The notes beneath the pieces were generated by a model. The model made no database searches. It worked only from the letters and a program-made list of their open reading frames with translations, and was not told the DNA's origin. From positions 1 to 64,000 of the IMG/VR virus record IMGVR_UViG_3300042542_003555: a stretch of 64,000 bases of DNA. One strand, written 5' to 3'. The number at the start of each line of letters is the position of its first letter. Positions within the stretch are counted from its first letter, which is position 1. Shown piece after piece: positions 51,101-59,674 of the stretch. The DNA comes from a virus. A program made the position numbers and the translations under genes.

Positions 51101-53535
51101 TTTGCACCAGCAACAAGAACTAAAGATGCATGATCATAATAGTTATCTCTTTGCCCATTATCTAATCTAAACAGACTAGTAACATCATAAGCAGCATTAG
51201 ATAGCATTGCACTTGTTGCTGCTGTGCCTGGAGATTTTGTATCAATGATCTTTCTAATTTTCTTCACATCAGAAACATATAGTGAAGTGATTGATCCAAT
51301 ATCAGCATTTTGAATGTAGGCTTGACCTTTATTTAAATCAAGATATGTGTTATTGATTACGCCACTAGGACCAGCAATACTTGCAGATGTTGTGTTTCCT
51401 GTTACAAGATTTTTTGTTTTTAATATATTGGTTACATTGTCCGCATTTGAAACATTAACTGCTGCTATTACATCAACAACAATACCACCATAAGTGTCTG
51501 TTGTGAAGGTTACTGTCTTTTTGTCGCCAGAAAGAACTACAGTCTCACCAGATGATGTGAAGTCTAATATCTTTCCAGTCGCTCTATTAATGATTGTAAA
51601 GTTTTGTTTAACGGCATCTGAAGATAATGTTCCAGTACCCAAGAATGTCAGAGGAGTGCCAGCACCAATAGTGATGGTCAAAACGTAATTTGGTCCAGAA
51701 GAAGTAAATGTTTTTGCACGGAATACTTTAGTTGAAACATAATCACTGTTGCTGATATTTGCAACAAATGGATATCCAACTAAGAATAACATTTCTGGTG
51801 CATTTGGATTTTCAAGAATAGTGTCACCAGAAGCTACACCATTGAGTTTTCCTGCATTAGCAATATCTGCTGTAGCAATGATTACATTACTACTGTTTCT
51901 TGCAACAATAGAGTCAACAATTGTAGTCGAGAATTTCAAACTGAATTGTGTTGTGCTATCTGGTGTAACTGTAAATGGTGCATCAACTGTTGCTGTTCTG
52001 GTTGCTCCATTATATGAAACAATTCTTCTAATATCACCCACACTTGTTCCACCCGTGATAACAATAGTTGTAGAATAGTATGCATTTGCGGCAGTTGAGA
52101 ATTTACCACCAGCACCAGTGCCTGAGAAAGTAATTGTCGTTGGTGTTCCTGATGATGCTATTCCATTTAATGCATTTGTATTGATATCAGAAACATATGC
52201 CTTGTAGACATATGATGGAGTATTAGCATTTGATGTTGAACTTGAATACTTTAAGTTTCTTATACGTGCTGAACCAACTAATGTTGAGGCATATGTGGCT
52301 GTATTAGTCGTTAAAACATCAACGTTAGGAGTACAATGCAGATCAATGACTGGCATTGTAGTAACATCAAATGTTCCGTTTGCTGATGTTACTGTGAAAT
52401 AGCTGCCATAGTCAACAAATACAGCATTATTATTGATTGCATCTGTTGTTCTTGCTCTATTGATGCCACCCAATACTTCATCGGATTGATTTTCGATTCT
52501 ATAACCACGAACGTAAGCAAGTCCTTTACCAATCTTCAAATCATATTGTGCTGAATTCACTGTGTTTGCAGATGGTGTTAGCTTAAATTCATCAACAATA
52601 TAGTCACCATTGCTTTCGAAATCTCTCTTTGCAAAGTAATCATCGATAACAGAATAAACACTGTTATCTACTTGTTTGATAATAGTTCCATTACTTACTC
52701 TTACAAGTTCAATAAACTGATCATCATTTCCTGGTGTTAGTGGTAATGAAATAAGATCAAGACCAATCTTGAATCTATCAGCACCAGGTGCTTGATAGTT
52801 AGATGCACCAACAGCAGGATCTAATAATGAAGGATCGTTAACATAGTCAACAATTGTTTCCGTGATAGAAAGACCAACACGATATGATGGTGTATTGCTA
52901 TACTTGTCCAGAACAATAGTTTGTGGTGAAACTTGTACAAAATGTCCAATTGAATACTTGCTAAATGTTCCATCAGGATTCGGTGTTGATGAAATATTAT
53001 ATCCATTTACAATATAAAAAATACCTTGAGAAATGGATGCAGTAGATGTTTTTCCGGTGCAAGTGCTGAAGCCAGTAGAACCAATTGTTGTTGCTGTAAA
53101 GTTTGATCCATCAGTACAGAAGATTTGCATATTGTCTGTGAACTGAACACCAGAGTAATATGAAACATATAACGTAGGTGGATCTGCTTGTGAAGCTTCT
53201 GTCGTTGCAATTACTTTTGCTCTTACGATTCCTTCAGCATCTTGAATATCTTTGTTTAGAAAATTTTCAGCTATAACTTCTGTGCCAATTAGTGTTGTAA
53301 GATTTAACTTTACGTAATAGTTATTAAGGTTAGTTGTTACTTTACCACCAGAAACTGGAGAGTTCTGTGTGAAAATATGATCAGCAAAATTACTGATCTG
53401 ATTTTGTAGAATCGTTTGAGCCTGTGTTAATTCTCTCGCCTGAACCGCAAATCCTGGCTTAAATAGTATTCTATGAAAATTCTTTGTTGGGTCAAAATCA
53501 TCAAAATACGGATCAACGTTAAAATTTAGAGCCAT
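48118..53535 (-). CDS. DUF4815-type baseplate protein with C-terminal Hint (intein-like) domain, 1805 aa
   Basis: The N-terminal ~800 residues match the DUF4815 structural type (DPYFDDFDPTKNFHRILFKPG, VQARELTQAQTILQNQI). A long beta-rich middle and an inserted domain (about 1400-1510, SHAWGTFLNQYGIW) follow. After a P5/RRRGR linker (1575-1584) there is an intein-like Hint domain, 1585-1715: CFTEDSLVLLADGSTKKI (Cys1585, block A), VGDKVYNW, TINH (1648-1651, block B) and KPVYNLWVDGDGTYQVNG (block F-like). No C-terminal His-Asn. A 90-aa helical tail follows. Likely self-cleaves at Cys1585 or links to another nucleophile; not a splicing intein. Confidence 0.85.
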   Translation of the reverse strand: MALNFNVDPYFDDFDPTKNFHRILFKPGFAVQARELTQAQTILQNQISNFADHIFTQNSPVSGGKVTTNLNNYYVKLNLTTLIGTEVIAENFLNKDIQDAEGIVRAKVIATTEASQADPPTLYVSYYSGVQFTDNMQIFCTDGSNFTATTIGSTGFSTCTGKTSTASISQGIFYIVNGYNISSTPNPDGTFSKYSIGHFVQVSPQTIVLDKYSNTPSYRVGLSITETIVDYVNDPSLLDPAVGASNYQAPGADRFKIGLDLISLPLTPGNDDQFIELVRVSNGTIIKQVDNSVYSVIDDYFAKRDFESNGDYIVDEFKLTPSANTVNSAQYDLKIGKGLAYVRGYRIENQSDEVLGGINRARTTDAINNNAVFVDYGSYFTVTSANGTFDVTTMPVIDLHCTPNVDVLTTNTATYASTLVGSARIRNLKYSSSTSNANTPSYVYKAYVSDINTNALNGIASSGTPTTITFSGTGAGGKFSTAANAYYSTTIVITGGTSVGDIRRIVSYNGATRTATVDAPFTVTPDSTTQFSLKFSTTIVDSIVARNSSNVIIATADIANAGKLNGVASGDTILENPNAPEMLFLVGYPFVANISNSDYVSTKVFRAKTFTSSGPNYVLTITIGAGTPLTFLGTGTLSSDAVKQNFTIINRATGKILDFTSSGETVVLSGDKKTVTFTTDTYGGIVVDVIAAVNVSNADNVTNILKTKNLVTGNTTSASIAGPSGVINNTYLDLNKGQAYIQNADIGSITSLYVSDVKKIRKIIDTKSPGTAATSAMLSNAAYDVTSLFRLDNGQRDNYYDHASLVLVAGANKPKGNILVVFDYYSHTGGDGYFDVNSYLAPNSSSPEVYQEISTYISTNGTVYRLADALDFRPVRKNAQAAFEFNYTGNPAADDTGILIPENLSEYVSDYDYYLGRKDKLVLTKDRAFLMVQGTPSIFPTLPKEPDGSLVLANLSYDPYTAYIPGEVPGGGQANLSIEKVLNKNWIKKDITDLQTRVNDLEYYASLSLLETNAQSLQVPDVNGLNRFKNGILVDDFSSFSAADTANPDYAAKINTTKRRLSPINTVDNYQLQNPIVLNSLGTLRTFNNIAVSSIGGTSTNIFTLPYTSSNVVIQSLASSTISLNPFNVAVYQGVARITPPMDNWVDNSQAPSLLIVNPGTEVYQQTNGVNVVNAGDWTTIPGTSYDIVSTSTSSSGRAVTTTTTTRSYQDQLQTITTAGNYQQVSSTVGLGNGYITNISVLPYIRPQQLIFRAEGLLVNTPVSAWFDGVSVDNYLTSPNTLELTGVTGTFNEDDIVGFYYNNAFNATGRVVSIYKYPNTSNVRLYLSTLQGAPSYVPTNTFQNALFNSGGTYTSSTASGTLNTAAATAKLSTSGTLSGVGGSYNNSITGGLQLYKVQNSHAWGTFLNQYGIWGDLNASASYSATFAITPEDTGTYTVQVSSSGAYTLTSNGSTIISGAANPTTVNQASLNVASLGTKTLAWSVTGSPGPSGIAVVIKNAADEIVFESTSPPNTNYDSVAQVVVMPEGGAWFTGVTKVKLDGNASNVANYYVGTKLSVTSTYIFAYTVQTATYVPPPPPRRRGRCFTEDSLVLLADGSTKKISEVQVGDKVYNWKKREVNTVTFVEKTLDTKFEQLYSVKEDEKPFATINHPLYIDGELCSPISDEIYEAYPWLGRTKQIKPFNVVPAEGKPVYNLWVDGDGTYQVNGYGTTSIIGEGGVLRKVAEREYITSERASDLLIKFTEAGKNTVYGAYLLNNYFGKLDNKLVNLILIKAFKDDESKFTQKSVMLLFKIFGKLACIVNNK
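48119..48126 (-). promoter_or_regulatory. Late promoter candidate (AATAAATA) for the 730-aa gene
   Basis: AATAAATA on the minus strand, overlapping the stop codon of the 1805-aa gene and 24 nt before the 730-aa gene's ATG. One base off TATAAATA. If active, the two genes need not be co-expressed. Confidence 0.45.
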
Positions 53536-53544
53536 TTTTTTCCC

Positions 53545-54927
53545 TTAGTATCCTAATACAAATCTTAATTGTTCTATACCATCCGCACTTCTTTGAATTG
53601 AGCTTCTGTTTTCCACAAACATGATGTGACCAGAAAAGATATCATAATCGGGGTTACTTATTGTGGTAGTAGTTCTTGCTGTACCAGATGTATCACCAAA
53701 AAGAGTGCTGTTAATCACAGGAGTTCCTGTAGTATTTAGTAGTCTAATTACACCCGTAGCATCGTCAAAACTAAGCACAGTTGCTTTAAAAAATGCTGTT
53801 GCTAAACTTGTGCCTTGATATACTATTTCATCACTGAGATAGGTACCAGTTCCACTTACTAGAACTAAATCCGTAGTGGTTTTATAGATTGCTGAATTGG
53901 CCGGACTTGGATAACTTGCACGGGAGTATGGGTTTACAATAATTCCAACTTGACGAAAATCAATATCTGTTGGTACTATTCCATTCTCATCACCTATAAA
54001 CTCTGTCGTAAACATTACATGTGAACATCCCAATTCTGAAATAGGATCTGTTCCATGACCAGAGATAGGCGATACTGGCGCAATTGCTGTTGCTCCTGAA
54101 CCTTCAGATGAACTAATAATTACATTTGCAAACGTATACCCAGAACCTTGGTTTGTTACTGTAATGTCTGTGACTACGTTTGCTGAAACTTGTACTGAAC
54201 CTGTTGCTCCGGTACCATCACCAACTATACTTACAGTAATAGGATTAGTTATTGGGTTATATCCTGAACCACCATTTGTTACATTGATTACGTCAATGTT
54301 ACCTGATCTAGCTGGTGTTGTTTGCCATGGTGGAAAATACAGAGATGTTGGTCCCGTTCTACCTATAGGTATTGGCATCCAAGTTGTGTCCATGAATTTT
54401 AATTTTGATCCAATGTCAACAGTATAGATATATTTCCATTTGTAGCCATCAGAACCTATATAAAGATTATTTGATGAATATGTACCTGGTTGAAAATACG
54501 GCTCATCAGTTGCAGCACCACCATTGTCATTCCACAGGCATTTGAATACTTGATCGTAACGATTTTTTACATAGAATTCATATATTAAAAAACCATTTTC
54601 ATCTTGTTCCAACATATCAACATTGTCTTGATAATAATCATACACTGTGCCAGATACCCAATCAAATCTTTCAATGACAGGAGAAATATTGTTGATACCT
54701 ATTTTTTTAGTAGCAAAAACATTCTTATAAATCTTTTTCAGATTCATTTGATCTTGTGTTGGCTGCGGAGGCGCATTTTCATTTGGCCAAGGATCGACTT
54801 TTGCTAGAAAACAATAAAAAGTTTCTAGGTAATCGCTTGTAGAAAATATTTGAGCAACAGGAGAATAATAGTGTTCTCTGACTCCTGTTAGTTTTGCTGC
54901 ATATGTGATTATATTTTTATCTGCCAT
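53545..54927 (-). CDS. gp8: Baseplate wedge protein gp8
   Basis: A 460-aa wedge subunit. It has the gp8-type opening region PVAQIFSTSDYLETFYCFLAKVDPWPNENAPP and C-terminal GHIMFVENRSSIQRSADGIEQLRFVLGY, both characteristic. A beta insert near residues 220-290 carries two GSGY units (NGGSGYNP, NQGSGYTF) absent from T4 gp8 (334 aa), which explains the extra length. In T4, gp8 dimers join gp6, gp7 and gp10 in the wedge. It lies 9 nt upstream of the DUF4815 gene. Confidence 0.93.
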   Translation of the reverse strand: MADKNIITYAAKLTGVREHYYSPVAQIFSTSDYLETFYCFLAKVDPWPNENAPPQPTQDQMNLKKIYKNVFATKKIGINNISPVIERFDWVSGTVYDYYQDNVDMLEQDENGFLIYEFYVKNRYDQVFKCLWNDNGGAATDEPYFQPGTYSSNNLYIGSDGYKWKYIYTVDIGSKLKFMDTTWMPIPIGRTGPTSLYFPPWQTTPARSGNIDVINVTNGGSGYNPITNPITVSIVGDGTGATGSVQVSANVVTDITVTNQGSGYTFANVIISSSEGSGATAIAPVSPISGHGTDPISELGCSHVMFTTEFIGDENGIVPTDIDFRQVGIIVNPYSRASYPSPANSAIYKTTTDLVLVSGTGTYLSDEIVYQGTSLATAFFKATVLSFDDATGVIRLLNTTGTPVINSTLFGDTSGTARTTTTISNPDYDIFSGHIMFVENRSSIQRSADGIEQLRFVLGY

Positions 54928-54937
54928 GATTTATTTA

Positions 54938-56839
54938 TTAAGCGTTTTGAACTGATACGAATGTGTTTGCTAAGTCACCATCAATACTAAAGTACCTCAA
55001 GTATGCAGAACTAGTTGCTGACATATTAAATGTTGTAGAATTGATAGTAGAATTTAGTGCTGTACAACCATGAGTAACTGTTCTCTGATTACCGCTAGTA
55101 TTGGTTAACCAAACTTCAACTACTTTACCATAAACAAAATTTGAAAGTGTGATAGTTAAATCCGCAACCAATTCTGCTTTAATCAATGATGTTGTTGAAA
55201 AATCAATTGTAAAGGCTGTCTGAGCACCCTGTAAAACTGTTGGTGTATAAATGAATCCTTTTTCTGGACCAACAGTACCAGTAAAATAAACAGAATCAGC
55301 ATTAAATGAAGCAATTTCATTAACAACATTTGAACCTGTTGGTGTATTCCAAAATCTTATTCTGGATCCACGATTTGTATCCGAATGATTTTCAGTAGCA
55401 ACAAAATCAATTCTTGCATCACCAAATGGTGCATATCCTGTAGTACCATAAGAGTTACCAGCAATACGCAACAGAATATCATTGTTCTGTGTTGGTGTTG
55501 GCGCACTTACTGTACCTCTGGCTGCTCTACCGGCAATGACAGGGTATGCTGTATTTGAAGTACCAAAAGAATCAATCAACACTCTAGCAGGTGTATTTGC
55601 TTTACTGGTCAATTGCATCAATGTACCAGCCTGTGTAGGAGTTTGTGAACTTCCTGCTGCTGTGATGGTAAAGGCGGCTTCTGTTGCACTAAAGTTGCTG
55701 TTTGCAAGAACCATGGTGCTGTTGACAGTTACAGCACCCGTCATGTAGGTGTTTGCAATCATTGACACATTGCCCGTAAGTGTTGAAGTACCACTTACAA
55801 TTAGATTACCTGTTGTGATGGGACCTGTAGAACTTGTTGTTCCTAGAACTGTAACATTTCCTGTTATATTTAAACTTCCATCAAATGTTCCTGATGTGTT
55901 TGCTAATGCATTGTTTGCTTTAGTGAATGCCGCTTGCGTAAAAGTATTTACTGAAGCAATATTGGTATTCTGAAGATCATTAATTGTTTGTAGGTATACA
56001 GTATTACTTGATGCATTATTAGCTTGAGCATAAGCAGCAGTTGCTAAGGCTACACCAGCATTTGCTGAAGTCCAGCCACTATTGGCTGTAAATGAAGCCA
56101 TTGAAGCATAGGTATTAACTGAACTGATATTTGTGTTCTGAGTGACATTAATTTGTCCTTCTGCATTCGCTTTACCATATGCAGCTAAAGCTAATGTGTT
56201 AATTGCTACTGTATTTGCACCCGCTGTGTTTGCGGCAGCAAAGGAACCTTGTGAATAATCCGCTGCTACTGCTGCGGTGTTCTGAGATGTTCCATCTGCA
56301 AAGATGATAGGTTTTTTAGTTAATCTAAATCCCGTATTATCAATCATTCTGGCAACAACATTTGCTTGTTCATAGCCACCAAGAACAAACTCAATTTGTT
56401 TACCTGATGTAATTGAACCAAGCATCAAGTTACCGCCAGGGTTACTTGTTCCACCACCTGCAACAATCAAATATCCATCCAATGGACTTATATTGTAATT
56501 GGAGTTATTAATACCCAAATCAACATAGTAAGTTGTATCTGTTCCTGTGTCGGCAGTTGCAACATAATCTGCCGATCCATTTGCTACACTATTTAACAGA
56601 TTAACTTGCAAATATGCTTCAGAATCTCCAGCAAACTGTGCAACCACATTAGGAAAAACAACAGGATTATCTCCAACATTCAACACGTTATTAGCATATA
56701 ATCTCTCAGCTAATTGTGTTGCGGTAAATTTACCTGTTATTCCTGTGGGAATATCAACACCAAGAAAGAGACTGTTTGATGTATTTGCATTCAGTCCTCC
56801 TGGAATATTTGGTAATTGTGAAATTTTTACTGTTGACAT
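54938..56839 (-). CDS. Fibre-like baseplate/virion protein, 633 aa
   Basis: N-terminal module VKISQLPNIPGGLNANTSNSLFLGVD, as in other aquatic T4-like structural proteins. The centre has NTNISSVNTYASMASFTANS, SANAGVALATAAYAQANN and AAFTKANNALANTSGTFDG repeats like those of the fibre genes 20 kb away. The C-terminal part is a separate beta domain (IKAELVADLTITLSNFVYGKV, VEVWLTNTSGNQRTVTH). It lies between gp7-like and gp8 genes, where T4 has none. A baseplate-attached fibre is likely; its exact role is unknown. Confidence 0.8.
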   Translation of the reverse strand: MSTVKISQLPNIPGGLNANTSNSLFLGVDIPTGITGKFTATQLAERLYANNVLNVGDNPVVFPNVVAQFAGDSEAYLQVNLLNSVANGSADYVATADTGTDTTYYVDLGINNSNYNISPLDGYLIVAGGGTSNPGGNLMLGSITSGKQIEFVLGGYEQANVVARMIDNTGFRLTKKPIIFADGTSQNTAAVAADYSQGSFAAANTAGANTVAINTLALAAYGKANAEGQINVTQNTNISSVNTYASMASFTANSGWTSANAGVALATAAYAQANNASSNTVYLQTINDLQNTNIASVNTFTQAAFTKANNALANTSGTFDGSLNITGNVTVLGTTSSTGPITTGNLIVSGTSTLTGNVSMIANTYMTGAVTVNSTMVLANSNFSATEAAFTITAAGSSQTPTQAGTLMQLTSKANTPARVLIDSFGTSNTAYPVIAGRAARGTVSAPTPTQNNDILLRIAGNSYGTTGYAPFGDARIDFVATENHSDTNRGSRIRFWNTPTGSNVVNEIASFNADSVYFTGTVGPEKGFIYTPTVLQGAQTAFTIDFSTTSLIKAELVADLTITLSNFVYGKVVEVWLTNTSGNQRTVTHGCTALNSTINSTTFNMSATSSAYLRYFSIDGDLANTFVSVQNA

Positions 56840-56842
56840 GTT

Positions 56843-59674
56843 TTATCCTAATAAGATGATTCTATCGTCTTCCGTTACGATTGTTTCTCCAGACTCAGTA
56901 ATTAGTTCTGGGAAGTATTGTGTTCCTATTGGTCCATAAATAACTATCTGATTTTGTTTAGTAACATCTCCTCCGGCAGAGAAAGTTCTTAAAACGCTTA
57001 GGTTTGCTCCAGCGTTTGCTGTTACCGCAGAGGAAAGAACGATATTACCTGCAACATAATCTATAGAAGAAACTGTTCTTATGGCACCATTTACCCTTAC
57101 CTGATCTCCTACATATACAATATCTTTTAGGGGATAAGCAGTGTTACTATAAACACCATTATTAATGATATCATAAGTGCCAGTTAATGATAGTATATTT
57201 ATTGTGGTACAGGATGAAACCGCAGAGATTCTTGCAACATTCGGGAAAGTTAACCAAGTATTAGCAGCAATAGTAATCGTATTTGTTGCTGGATTAATAG
57301 ACGTAATTTCCGAATGAACATTTGGACCATTTGTTGGTCCTAGAGAAATTGTGCTGTTCGCAAAGATGAAGTTTGCAATGTTTACACCAGAAGCAAGATT
57401 GTAGAATGTGATTACATTGCTACTTAAATTTGCAAAATCTGTTCTAATCACAGCATTTGCTGAAGCAACATTAGTATAGAAATATAAAGTTTTACCTATT
57501 GATGTGGCTTCTAACATACGCAAATCTAAACTATTGTTAGATTTGAGAGCATATCTACCAATGACTTTCATACCTGCTGGATGTAGCAGACCCAATAGAA
57601 CTTCTCTGTATTTGCTAATCTCCTTGTCTACAGTAATTTGATAAGTGAAGTTATTGTAATCATCACTCTGTAGGATACTGAACGCACTAGGCTGTCCTCT
57701 GCTATCCAAATACTGACCTTGACTAAATGCCAATCCATTCAGGAATGTTGCTGTTGCTTTAGCTGTGCCATCACCATATGTACGAACACCAGAAGAAAAT
57801 TCTGGACTACCAACATAGAAATAGTTCTCTGCATAGTTTGTGGGATCAATATCTAAAACTAAATTCTGATCGGAAACTTTTAGTTGTAATGCTGTGTTTG
57901 GTGTTGAACTATAGTTATAGATTCTCAATCTATATTTTGATTGCGTTGTTATTAAATTAGGTACTAATAATGAGAAAGAATCTATGTAGGCAGAATATGA
58001 AGCTGATGATACGTTCGCACCTTGAAAAATTACGTTTCCTGTTTGTGCAATCAGGTTTGTGTCTACGTTAGAAACAATAATATCTTGAACTTTTAATGAT
58101 ACGTTTGGTGCAGCAATATAATCTTCACCTAAATTTGTTGCTGTGATTGTTGTGATTGATCCAATTCTATCTGTTACCGGAGTAAATGATGCACCTTGTC
58201 CTAAGATACCATCAATGTAGATTGATGCATTTGAACCACCTGATGTTGATATGGTCAATATAGGCAGTGCGTCAAGACGGTATCCCAATCCACCGAGTGG
58301 ATAAGTTCCATCACCAGGAACAAATTCTACTTCGGTGATCGCTCCATTGGCTGCCACGTTGATGACATTTGCATGGGCGCCATATCCAGAACCACCAGTA
58401 AATACAATTTGATCGTTTGCTGCATAACCAATACCTGGGTTTCCTATTTGTATTGGGGCTAATATTCCTAATGATCCCAAATCACCTTTTGCTGATGGGT
58501 TGTCTGTTGGGTATGTTGAAATTGCTCTGACACCGATTGCCGCAGCAGAACTGATGCCTCCACCACCATTAACAACACCAACAGATGTGATGGGGAAAGC
58601 AAAGAATGACGTTGTGTTTGGAAACGAATTTGCTAAAGATGTATTAGCATTTGCAGTTGAACTAAGACTGATAAAACTATATGTTGCATTCCCAATAGGG
58701 ACGCTTGCAGCATAAGTTATACCATAGCCTATGATTCCTGATACGTTGGCTACATATCTATCTGTGTCATCAAAGTTTGCTACTTGTGCTATAGCGCCTG
58801 ACGCATTAGTTAATGAGATGATTGTATTTGAGTTAGCATTATATCCATAACCACCAGTTATGGTATTAATTCTTTGAATAGAACCTTTTGTTGTTTCACT
58901 GACGATAGCAGTAGCACCAACTCCTGTATTAGCATTTAATCCACCAACAAAGACAACAGGGTCACCTTCCTTGTATAGCTGACCTCTATTATTTGGATCA
59001 ATTCTAACCTGGTTGATTTGACCAATTATCTTTGCTCTAAGAACATTACCATCAAATAAAACTGGTTGATTAAAAGCATCTACCACTTTAACAAACTCAC
59101 CCGTTTCAAAAACTCTAGTTACATTTGAAATATAAACTTCAGTCTTTGTGTTTGCTATTACTGCATTTTCAATTGTAGCGATTGTCTTTGATGTTTCACC
59201 AAACAATCTTAGATTTGTTGTGTCTAAGAAATTGATATCGTCGGAAGCCAAACGAACACTTCTTGCAACATACCAAACTCCATCGGATGCTCTTAGTACA
59301 TAATCTTTTGTGTTGAAGTAATCAAAGTCAGAATCATACAATAATCTAAAAAGAAAACTATATGACGCTGGTGTTCCTTTTGATTTATATAATTGTCTGG
59401 CTAGTTTTACTGCTTTCTTCTTGTCTACTAGAATATCATCTGGAAAATTAGGAAGAAAATCATTGACAAAGTATTCTACAAACTCATTTGTTGTTTCATC
59501 AATATCTTTATAACTAAGTAAATTTTTTGAATAATCCAACACCTTCCCATTCTGTTCAAGCCACTCATAGTATGCCTGTGTAAACTCGATAAATTTGGAA
59601 TAGTCTGGATTGTCCCTGATAAAATCAGGAAACTGTGAAGGTATTAATAAAGAGGTCTTTTTATCTGTAGACAT
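56843..59674 (-). CDS. gp7: Baseplate wedge protein, gp7-like
   Basis: A 943-aa protein immediately after gp6, at the T4 gene 7 position (T4 gp7 is 1032 aa). The N terminus is helical (LIPSQFPDFIRDNPDYSKFIEFTQAY and ARQLYKSKGTPASYSFLFRLLY), then comes a long beta region with at least three GxGY repeat units (TGGYGYNAN, GNPGIGYAAN, GGSGYGAHAN). The closing segment ITESGETIVTEDDRIIL is a separate beta hairpin motif. Sequence alone does not prove gp7; the call is from order and size. Confidence 0.8.
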   Translation of the reverse strand: MSTDKKTSLLIPSQFPDFIRDNPDYSKFIEFTQAYYEWLEQNGKVLDYSKNLLSYKDIDETTNEFVEYFVNDFLPNFPDDILVDKKKAVKLARQLYKSKGTPASYSFLFRLLYDSDFDYFNTKDYVLRASDGVWYVARSVRLASDDINFLDTTNLRLFGETSKTIATIENAVIANTKTEVYISNVTRVFETGEFVKVVDAFNQPVLFDGNVLRAKIIGQINQVRIDPNNRGQLYKEGDPVVFVGGLNANTGVGATAIVSETTKGSIQRINTITGGYGYNANSNTIISLTNASGAIAQVANFDDTDRYVANVSGIIGYGITYAASVPIGNATYSFISLSSTANANTSLANSFPNTTSFFAFPITSVGVVNGGGGISSAAAIGVRAISTYPTDNPSAKGDLGSLGILAPIQIGNPGIGYAANDQIVFTGGSGYGAHANVINVAANGAITEVEFVPGDGTYPLGGLGYRLDALPILTISTSGGSNASIYIDGILGQGASFTPVTDRIGSITTITATNLGEDYIAAPNVSLKVQDIIVSNVDTNLIAQTGNVIFQGANVSSASYSAYIDSFSLLVPNLITTQSKYRLRIYNYSSTPNTALQLKVSDQNLVLDIDPTNYAENYFYVGSPEFSSGVRTYGDGTAKATATFLNGLAFSQGQYLDSRGQPSAFSILQSDDYNNFTYQITVDKEISKYREVLLGLLHPAGMKVIGRYALKSNNSLDLRMLEATSIGKTLYFYTNVASANAVIRTDFANLSSNVITFYNLASGVNIANFIFANSTISLGPTNGPNVHSEITSINPATNTITIAANTWLTFPNVARISAVSSCTTINILSLTGTYDIINNGVYSNTAYPLKDIVYVGDQVRVNGAIRTVSSIDYVAGNIVLSSAVTANAGANLSVLRTFSAGGDVTKQNQIVIYGPIGTQYFPELITESGETIVTEDDRIILLG

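Noticed and set aside
54932-54939. AATAAATA near gp8
   Set aside because: Only 5 nt from the gp8 ATG, too close to act as its -10 element.
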